The notes below the pieces were generated by a model, which worked only from the letters and a program-made list of their open reading frames with translations, did not search any database and was not told the DNA's origin. From positions 1 to 5,296 of the forward strand of contig JAQZDD010000100.1 in the NCBI GenBank assembly GCA_028751055.1: DNA of 5,296 bases. Reading direction: 5' to 3'. The stretch's first letter is position 1. Every line of letters begins with the position of its first letter. This document shows, piece by piece, positions 1-4,685 of the stretch. A program made the translations under genes and the position numbers. Source of the stretch: Euryarchaeota archaeon Ods04. Lineage in GTDB: Archaea > Halobacteriota > Halobacteria > Halobacteriales > Halorutilaceae.

Positions 1-587
1 ACGAGGGGCGGTAGAAAGGTGAGGTTGACTGTCACGGCGGCGGTCACGGTCGCTATGTACGCGCCGCCCATTAATCCTATATGACGTTCGAACCACGGCG
101 TCCTGCCGGTGCGTGAGAGGCGTATCTGACGGAGTTCGCGTGTTGCGAGAGCGACGCCGATGAACCCGAAGACGACGAGAACGGGCGCGAGTTCGTGTGT
201 GCCCGCCGCCGCGCCCCATCCGCCGACTGCGACCATCACGCCGCCCGCTGTCAGCATAGTGCCGTGTGTCGCGTAGTCGGCACGGCGTGCCTCCGTGAGG
301 CGGGCGCGACGACGTTTCACGACACGGTATCCCGCGACGACGAGGTAGCCGCTGAAGACGGCGATAGCGAGAAGGAACCAGTTCTCTATCCAGACGGAGA
401 GCGGCACCGCTGTCGTCACGACGAAGACCATCGTCAGGACGTAGACTTGACCTGCTCTGTTATGCCGCGCGCCGCCCTTCCGCGTAACGATAGCTACGAC
501 TCCCGCCAAGAGAGCGACAACGCCCGCCGCGACGTGGGCGGTGAGTACCGCGTCGGCTACGGCGGAGTCGGCACTCGACTCTATCAC
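1..587 (-). CDS. Multi-pass membrane protein, probably DUF2306-like (C-terminus off window)
   Basis: An open frame runs leftward from a GTG at 585-587 to the window edge, giving 195 codons with no stop, so the C-terminus is missing. I count six likely membrane helices, at about residues 12-35, 48-68, 70-89, 108-129, 133-150 and 172-193. Conserved-looking polar positions sit at their ends: His18 in the first helix, a basic loop RKGGARHNRAG at 36-46, HGTM at 108-111 and WFERHIGLMGGAYIA at 165-179. This pattern of a His in helix 1, a basic HxRxG loop and a late RHxxxMxxAYIA resembles the DUF2306 family of uncharacterised membrane proteins; the assignment is from memory. The helix pattern and codon usage make it clearly coding. 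GTG at 587 is the only good start before the first helix, and an imperfect SD-like GGGGTGG lies about 7 bases upstream. Transport, enzymatic and sensing roles are all unsupported. It is transcribed divergently from the neighbouring HTH regulator gene. Confidence 0.65.
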   Translation of the reverse strand, partial: MIESSADSAVADAVLTAHVAAGVVALLAGVVAIVTRKGGARHNRAGQVYVLTMVFVVTTAVPLSVWIENWFLLAIAVFSGYLVVAGYRVVKRRRARLTEARRADYATHGTMLTAGGVMVAVGGWGAAAGTHELAPVLVVFGFIGVALATRELRQIRLSRTGRTPWFERHIGLMGGAYIATVTAAVTVNLTFLPPL

Positions 588-652
588 GCGCCGCCACCCC
601 GTTGAGTGTGTCTCATGTTCGTGATTTCGTCCGCCGGCACCGTGTAGCTTGT

Positions 653-666
653 CCCAACATGTGGGG
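653..666. promoter_or_regulatory. Near-palindrome in the divergent promoter region (candidate operator)
   Basis: CCCAACATGTGGGG is an inverted repeat in which 12 of 14 bases match; only positions 4 and 11 (A against G) fail. It lies 42 bases before the regulator start and 66 bases before the start of the membrane protein gene. An A/C-rich, T-poor stretch at 667-679 follows it and could hold the regulator's BRE/TATA element about 30-35 bases before the ATG, although no strong TATA match is visible. An operator role, perhaps autoregulatory, is inference. Confidence 0.35.
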
Positions 667-707
667 AAAACACAAAACTCTGGTTCACGGCGCGCATAGA
701 GTGGCGT

Positions 708-1355
708 ATGATAACCGCGTCCCTCCGTATCGAACTCCCCGAGGACTACTGGGTCGCCGAACTGTCGCGCGCCTTCCCCGACGCGACCTTCCGTCTCCTC
801 TCGGGCGTCCGGACGGGCGACACTGCGGTCGAACTCGGCGAGGTCGTGGCGGAAGAACCGCACGCCGTCTCGGAGGCGATAGAGGAGCATCCGCACGTAG
901 TCGACTACCAGCGGTTAGAGGCAGCCGACGACCGCGGAATCGCAAAGTACGAGACGACCGACACGGGCTTGTACGGCTTCGTCGAGACGGAGGGTATCCC
1001 GATAGAGTTCCCTGTCGTCGTCCGCGACGGCTGGTACGAACTCGACTTCACGGGGACGCGCGACGAGTTCGACGCCTTCCGTGCGGGCATCGAGGCGTCG
1101 GGATTCCGCCACGAACTCGTCTCTCTCGTTGAGGTCGCCGGGGAAAATGTAGACGAGGAGCTGCTGACGGAGAGACAGCGCGAGGTGCTCCAGACGGCGA
1201 TGCGCGAAGGCTACTTCGAGGTGCCGCGCGACTGCACGCTCGACGAACTCGCCGACGAACTCGGCGTCGACAAGTCGACTGCGAGCGGCGTACTGCGTCG
1301 TGGCGAGGCGCGGGTTCTGAAACGTTTTCTGACGAGTGCTGGCGGGGAAAGATAA
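708..1355 (+). CDS. HTH_10 (Bat-type) haloarchaeal transcriptional regulator
   Basis: This 215-residue protein has the two-part layout of the haloarchaeal Bat-like regulators. The N-terminal domain (about 1-140) is a soluble alpha/beta region beginning with LRIELPEDYWVAELSRAFPD, which resembles the sensor-like domains usually fused to HTH_10. The C-terminal domain (about 153-207) has the HTH_10 signature: LTERQREVLQTAMREGYFEV, then PRDCTLDELADELGVDKSTA, with the recognition helix over about 188-204 (SGVLRRGEARVL). HTH_10 is named after Bat, the activator of bacterio-opsin genes, but most paralogues have unknown signals and targets, and I cannot name a ligand here. No PAS or GAF domain is seen, and the length is normal for the short form. 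ATG 708 begins the conserved N-terminus, with no good SD upstream, so a leaderless or short-leader transcript is likely. The gene diverges from the membrane protein gene and converges on gap, with no base between the two stop codons. Confidence 0.88.
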   Translation: MITASLRIELPEDYWVAELSRAFPDATFRLLSGVRTGDTAVELGEVVAEEPHAVSEAIEEHPHVVDYQRLEAADDRGIAKYETTDTGLYGFVETEGIPIEFPVVVRDGWYELDFTGTRDEFDAFRAGIEASGFRHELVSLVEVAGENVDEELLTERQREVLQTAMREGYFEVPRDCTLDELADELGVDKSTASGVLRRGEARVLKRFLTSAGGER

Positions 1356-2354
1356 TCAGATTCCGAGCGTCTCGTTCGTCGTCCGCACGCTCTCGTCCCT
1401 GTCCGCGGTACCGGCGAGCGCGCGCACCGCGTCGATGTTCTCGGGTACGACGTCGCTCTCCTGATGTATCGCTTGGAACAGGTAGAGTTCTCCGTCCTCG
1501 ACGCTCACCGACTCGCGCCAGACCATGTTCTCCCATGCGTCGCCGCGCGGGCGTCCCTCGTCGAGCATCATCTCCTTGATTTCGGCTGTGCTCGACACGC
1601 CGTCTTCGGGTTCGACGAAACGGACACGCGACTCGCCTTCGAGCGTCTCGATGACCTCCTCGCGCGACGCCGTCGTCTCGACGTTGAGCGAATGCACGTG
1701 CATCAGGGTCGCGGGAACCTTGAAGCCCGTCGTCGTTATGTCGACATCCATGACGGTCCGGACATCGGGTCCGTGGTGCGACGGTATCGTTACGGGGTTG
1801 GGGAGTATGTCGTTGATAGGTCCGCGTCCGTGTTGTGCAGGGTCACCGCCACGGCGGACGAGCGTCGCGCGCACCTTACCGATTCCGTGGTCGCGTTCGA
1901 GCGGATGGAGGACGCGCAGGAGACCTGTCGTGTTGCACGAGACGACGCGGACGCTCTCCGCCCCGACGCAGTCACCGTAGTTCGCGGCGGCGTTGAAACT
2001 GCGCTCCGCGACGTCGTCGTCCTCGCCCCCTTGGAAGATTGCCTTCACGTCGTGGTCGTCGTACATACTCGCGTTCTGCGCGCCGACGCCCGACGGTGTG
2101 GCGTCGACGACGACCTCGGCGCGTTCGAGCATCTCGTTCACGTCGCCGGCTATCTCGATTCCCGCCTCGGCGAACTCGTCGGCGCGCTCCTCGACTGCGG
2201 CGTACAGCGGATAGCCGTTCTCGACTGCGTTCCGCGCCTCGAAGTTGGGCTTCGTCTTCGCCACGCCAACGACCTGCATGTCGTCCTGTAGTGCGACCGC
2301 GTCGGCTACGCGTTTACCTATCGTGCCGTATCCGTTGACTGCTACGTCGACCAT
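1356..2354 (-). CDS. gap: Type II (archaeal) glyceraldehyde-3-phosphate dehydrogenase
   Basis: This cytoplasmic enzyme interconverts glyceraldehyde-3-phosphate and 1,3-bisphosphoglycerate with NAD(P). At 332 residues it has full family length. The N-terminal Rossmann motif is [10 protein letters not shown] (6-15), and KTKPNFEAR follows at 33-41. The catalytic cysteine is Cys140 in the type II signature SCNTTGL (139-145), and the PSHHGPDV block (191-198) supplies the conserved histidines. No key residue is missing. In Haloferax, which has two isozymes, the type II enzyme serves gluconeogenesis and a bacterial-type enzyme serves glycolysis; a gluconeogenic role here is inferred from that. The start lies 27 bases after the purQ stop, so cotranscription with purS-purQ is possible. 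There is no SD before the ATG, where the strand instead reads GTCCTCCAA. A weak TATA-like CCTAAAG over the purQ stop, about 29 bases upstream, could give a leaderless gap transcript. The TGA stop abuts the TAA of the convergent regulator gene. Confidence 0.96.
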   Translation of the reverse strand: MVDVAVNGYGTIGKRVADAVALQDDMQVVGVAKTKPNFEARNAVENGYPLYAAVEERADEFAEAGIEIAGDVNEMLERAEVVVDATPSGVGAQNASMYDDHDVKAIFQGGEDDDVAERSFNAAANYGDCVGAESVRVVSCNTTGLLRVLHPLERDHGIGKVRATLVRRGGDPAQHGRGPINDILPNPVTIPSHHGPDVRTVMDVDITTTGFKVPATLMHVHSLNVETTASREEVIETLEGESRVRFVEPEDGVSSTAEIKEMMLDEGRPRGDAWENMVWRESVSVEDGELYLFQAIHQESDVVPENIDAVRALAGTADRDESVRTTNETLGI

Positions 2355-2381
2355 TTGGAGGACAGATGTTAGGAGCGCGCT

Positions 2382-3074
2382 TTAGGCTTTCGAGTCTTCA
2401 CAGGCGTCGAAGCCCGCGAGGACGCCCAGACCGTCGTCGCTTCCGAGTATCTCGCGCGACGCGCGCTCGGGATGCGGCATCATCGCTGCGACGTTGCGCG
2501 TCTCGCCGACGATACCCGCGATGTTGTCGACGCTCCCGTTCGGATTTGCGGCGTCGGTCGCATCTCCGTCTTCGTTGACGTACCGGAACAGAACGCGGTC
2601 GTCGTCCACGAGCGCGTCTAAGTCGTCGGGGACGTACCGACCTTCGGCGTGCGCAATCGGTATCTCGATTACGTCGCCCTCCTCAAACTCGCGCGTGAAC
2701 GGCGTGTCGGTCGTCTCGACGCGCAGGTACGTCGGTTCGCACTGGAACTTAGCGGACTCGTTGGGTGCGTACGCTCCCTGCACGATACCCGACTCACACA
2801 GAATCTGCGCGCCGTTGCATATGCCGAGCACTGGCGCGCCGTTCTCGACGTGTTCGCGCACGCGTTCCATGACGGGTGTGCGTGCCGCCATCGCTCCGGC
2901 GCGGAGGTAGTCGCCGTAAGAGAAGCCGCCGGGTAGGACGACCGCGTCGGCATCCGCCACGTCGTCCTCGTCCTTGTACCAGACGACTTCGGCGGACACG
3001 TCGATATGTCCGAAAGCCTTCACGACATCGCGGTCGCAGTTAGAGCCGCCGAAACTGAGTACCGCTACGGTCAT
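2382..3074 (-). CDS. purQ: Phosphoribosylformylglycinamidine (FGAM) synthase, glutaminase subunit PurQ
   Basis: PurQ is the class I glutamine amidotransferase subunit of FGAM synthase (purine pathway step 4). It releases ammonia from glutamine for PurL, with PurS completing the complex in the cytoplasm. The 230 residues match the usual length of about 220-230. The catalytic triad is visible: nucleophile Cys86 in LGICNGAQIL (83-92), and His201 and Glu203 in MMPHPER (198-204). The oxyanion region is LPGGFSYGDYLRAGAMAA (47-64), and AHAEGRY (141-147) is a PurQ hallmark. The ATG at 3074 sits in an ATGA overlap with the purS stop, so translation is probably coupled. A GAGGTG inside the purS end (3077-3082) matches the haloarchaeal SD but lies only 2 bases from the ATG, which is unusually close. 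gap follows 27 bases downstream. PurL is not in this window. Confidence 0.97.
   Translation of the reverse strand: MTVAVLSFGGSNCDRDVVKAFGHIDVSAEVVWYKDEDDVADADAVVLPGGFSYGDYLRAGAMAARTPVMERVREHVENGAPVLGICNGAQILCESGIVQGAYAPNESAKFQCEPTYLRVETTDTPFTREFEEGDVIEIPIAHAEGRYVPDDLDALVDDDRVLFRYVNEDGDATDAANPNGSVDNIAGIVGETRNVAAMMPHPERASREILGSDDGLGVLAGFDACEDSKA
3071..3074 (-). other. ATGA stop/start overlap coupling purS to purQ
   Basis: The purQ start ATG (3074-3072) and the purS stop TGA (3073-3071) share bases. Such a four-base overlap normally marks genes translated from one mRNA by reinitiation, which suits two subunits needed in fixed stoichiometry. Confidence 0.9.
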
Positions 3075-3313
3075 CGCACCTCGACTGTGTAGTCGTGTAT
3101 CGTCGGATTGGCGAGCAGAGCCTCACACATTTCCTCGGCTTCCTCGCGCGCAGTCTCCTTGTTCTCGGCGTCGAACTCGACGACGTACTCGTCGGCGGTG
3201 TGCAGGTCGTCGATGTCGAAGCCGAGACGTTCGAGCGACTTTCTGATAGTCTTCGCCTCGGGGTCTAAGACGCCCTCCTTGAGCGTGACGCGTACAACAG
3301 CCTCGTATGTCAT
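3071..3313 (-). CDS. purS: FGAM synthase small subunit PurS
   Basis: PurS is the small structural subunit that joins PurQ to the PurL catalytic subunit and is thought to help pass ammonia between them. The 80-residue length is typical. The sequence has the family pattern: a first strand TYEAVVRVTL (2-11), the conserved KEGVLDPEAKTIRKSLERLG (12-31), a central strand DEYVVEFDA (41-49), a helix rich in Glu (53-67), and a C-terminal LLANPTIHDYTVEV (66-79). It is the first gene of a purS-purQ(-gap) minus-strand run and overlaps purQ by ATGA. The ATG at 3311-3313 has an AT-rich TATA-like TATTAC centred 30 bases upstream and no SD, which fits a leaderless transcript. Confidence 0.95.
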   Translation of the reverse strand: MTYEAVVRVTLKEGVLDPEAKTIRKSLERLGFDIDDLHTADEYVVEFDAENKETAREEAEEMCEALLANPTIHDYTVEVR

Positions 3314-3336
3314 CTTGTGTTCATCTTCGGGTTTGG

Positions 3337-3349
3337 GAAGTAATACTTC
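3337..3349. promoter_or_regulatory. purS core promoter with perfect 13-base palindrome
   Basis: GAAGTAATACTTC is a perfect inverted repeat of 6-base arms around one central A. Its centre (3343) is 30 bases before the purS ATG, the position expected for an archaeal TATA box on a leaderless transcript, and the minus-strand core TATTAC is TATA-like. The palindrome therefore overlaps the probable TBP site, where a bound repressor would block initiation. The half-sites are arranged AGTA-N-TACT, which is not the published TrmB motif of Halobacterium (TACT, 7-8 bases, GAGTA). The promoter call is moderately safe; the operator role is inference. Confidence 0.5.
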
Positions 3350-3369
3350 TTGCCCTTCTCCCTCTATCG

Positions 3370-3393
3370 AGACTGAAACAGAAATTTTAGTCT
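3370..3393. promoter_or_regulatory. 24-base imperfect palindrome upstream of the lipoprotein gene
   Basis: The arms are AGACTGAAA (3370-3378) and TTTTAGTCT (3385-3393), separated by six bases (CAGAAA). Eight of nine positions pair, and the ninth is a G-T mismatch. The right arm contains an AAATTTTAG run that could be a TATA-like or upstream A/T element. If the lipoprotein is translated from 3432, this site lies 39-62 bases before the start, upstream of transcription, and would act as a DNA operator rather than an RNA hairpin. Confidence 0.35.
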
Positions 3394-3401
3394 ACGGAAG
3401 A

Positions 3402-3415
3402 GTTATGAAATTAAC
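3402..3415 (+). promoter_or_regulatory. Candidate TATA region for the lipoprotein gene
   Basis: The A/T-rich GTTATGAAATTAAC lies with its TATA-like TTATGA (3403-3408) centred about 27 bases before ATG 3432, the expected spacing for a leaderless haloarchaeal mRNA. It also has 4-base inverted ends (GTTA and TAAC). If this is the TATA box, the in-frame ATG at 3405 lies inside the promoter and cannot be the start. The alternative element at 3383-3390 would put transcription near 3411, which also favours 3432. Confidence 0.3.
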
Positions 3416-3431
3416 CGCACAACTACGGCGT

Positions 3432-4685
3432 ATGAGACGCAGAAGATTCGTGAAGACGGCGGGCGCGCTGACAGTCGTAGGTGTGGCGGGGTGTCTCGAC
3501 GGAGACGAACCCGGCGAAGGGGACGACGGCAACGGCGACGGAGGGGGCGGTAACGGAAACGACGGCAACGACGGAAACGGAACGAACGGAGAAGGAGAAC
3601 GAGAGACGAACGTCGTCTGGGAACACGGCGTCGGCGGACGTGTCGACGTCGCGCGGGACGGCACGGTCTACGGACGTGAGGAGTTTACCGACGAAGACGG
3701 ACAGGGCGGCGTCTTCGCGCTTGACGCGTCGGACGGCGACCATAGATGGACGTACGGCGAGACGGGTGGGTATACGACGTACACCGCGCCGGTCGTCGAC
3801 GACGCTGTCTACTTCGGCTGGGCGGACGACGCCATCGGGAGCGGAACAGGCAGTCTCCACGCGCTCGAAACGGACGGCGAAGAACGCTGGGAGCGCGACG
3901 TTGGAAGCGTCTACGACGCACCTGTCGTCCGTGACGGTACCGTATACGCCGGTACGGACAGAGGCGTCGTGTTCGCCTTCGACGCCGAAGACGGAGAGCA
4001 ACTCTGGAACTTCGAACCTTTCTCCGACGAAGACGCGCCGGCACCGACGAGTCCGTCCGTCGAAGCCGTCTCCGCGGGTATCGTCTACGTCACCGCCGAA
4101 GGCGCCCTATACGCTCTCAACGCAGAGGACGGAGACGAAACATGGAGATACGAAGGTGACGACCGCTTGTCGACCGCCGAGGTTGCCGACGGGACGGTCT
4201 ACGCGACCCTGACAGGACGTGTCGCAGCGTTCGCCGACGGCGAAGAACTTTGGAGCCACGAGGTTGAAGGAACCAACTCTTGGATACGCGGCGTGAGACA
4301 CGGAAACGTCTACTTCAGACACTCCTACGACCTGCACGCCGTCGACGCGGAGGACGGCGACGAACTCTGGTCGGTCGGCTTCGGAGACCATTATTCGACG
4401 GCGTTCGACGACGAGACTGTCTACGCGGGAGCGAGCGACGTGACCGCCTTCTCGTCCGACGGCGACGAAAAGTGGTCGGTGGGGTTGGACGACATCGAAA
4501 TCAAAGGAATCTCACCCACCGACGGAGAGGTTCGCGCAGTCACCGAAGAAGGAGTCTACCGGATAGAAGACGGCGAGGTCGTCTGGTATGTCGAACTACC
4601 CGAAGCCGGCGTGCGTAGCCATCTCTTCGGGGACGAACACGTCTACGTCGGCACGCGCGAGAAAGTCTACGCCGTCTCGTTATAG
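3432..4685 (+). CDS. Tat-exported lipoprotein with PQQ-like beta-propeller repeats
   Basis: From ATG 3432 the protein has 417 residues. A twin-arginine signal RRRRFVK (2-8) precedes a short hydrophobic stretch (TAGALTVVGVAGC) ending in a lipobox with Cys21, so it is probably exported folded through Tat and lipid-anchored on the outer face of the cell membrane. Residues 23-58 form a low-complexity Gly/Asn/Asp/Glu linker typical of haloarchaeal surface lipoproteins. Residues 60-417 are PQQ-like (BamB/YVTN-type) repeats with the unit DGTVYxGT...LYALDAEDGxxxW. The docking tryptophans are at 63, 106, 153, 192, 238, 274, 313, 348 and 385; the last unit lacks its own tryptophan and would be closed by Trp63. 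No catalytic residues are recognisable, so binding or scaffolding is as likely as enzymatic activity, and PQQ binding should not be assumed. An in-frame ATG at 3405 would add nine residues (MKLTAQLRR), but 3432 gives a standard Tat n-region. The gene diverges from purS, and its TAG overlaps the purC stop. Confidence 0.88.
   Translation: MRRRRFVKTAGALTVVGVAGCLDGDEPGEGDDGNGDGGGGNGNDGNDGNGTNGEGERETNVVWEHGVGGRVDVARDGTVYGREEFTDEDGQGGVFALDASDGDHRWTYGETGGYTTYTAPVVDDAVYFGWADDAIGSGTGSLHALETDGEERWERDVGSVYDAPVVRDGTVYAGTDRGVVFAFDAEDGEQLWNFEPFSDEDAPAPTSPSVEAVSAGIVYVTAEGALYALNAEDGDETWRYEGDDRLSTAEVADGTVYATLTGRVAAFADGEELWSHEVEGTNSWIRGVRHGNVYFRHSYDLHAVDAEDGDELWSVGFGDHYSTAFDDETVYAGASDVTAFSSDGDEKWSVGLDDIEIKGISPTDGEVRAVTEEGVYRIEDGEVVWYVELPEAGVRSHLFGDEHVYVGTREKVYAVSL

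Noticed and set aside
195..605. Plus-strand open frame of 136 codons at the left end
   Set aside because: The translation is Arg/His/Asp-rich with no domain, while the minus strand over the same bases encodes a clear six-helix membrane protein.
602..1132. Plus-strand open frame of 176 codons overlapping the regulator in another frame
   Set aside because: The product is extremely Arg-rich and repetitive in composition, a usual out-of-frame shadow of a GC-rich gene; the HTH_10 frame is clearly the real one.
1464..2291. Long open frame on the plus strand opposite gap (275 codons)
   Set aside because: It lies wholly antisense to a confidently identified GAPDH gene. Its composition is the mirror of GC-rich codon bias and it shows no recognisable domain.
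2355..2360. CCTCC just before the gap start on the coding strand, identical to the 16S anti-SD core
   Set aside because: It has the sense of the anti-SD, not the SD, so it cannot recruit the ribosome. It is short enough to be chance.
3108..3431. N-terminal extension of the lipoprotein frame back to 3108
   Set aside because: It would run antisense through purS and the promoter region and would put the Tat signal and lipobox more than 100 residues into the protein.
3522..3605. Low-complexity GGCAACGGCGACGG-type stretch as a DNA tandem repeat
   Set aside because: The periodicity follows Gly/Asn/Asp codons of the lipoprotein linker and is irregular at DNA level. It is explained by the coding function.
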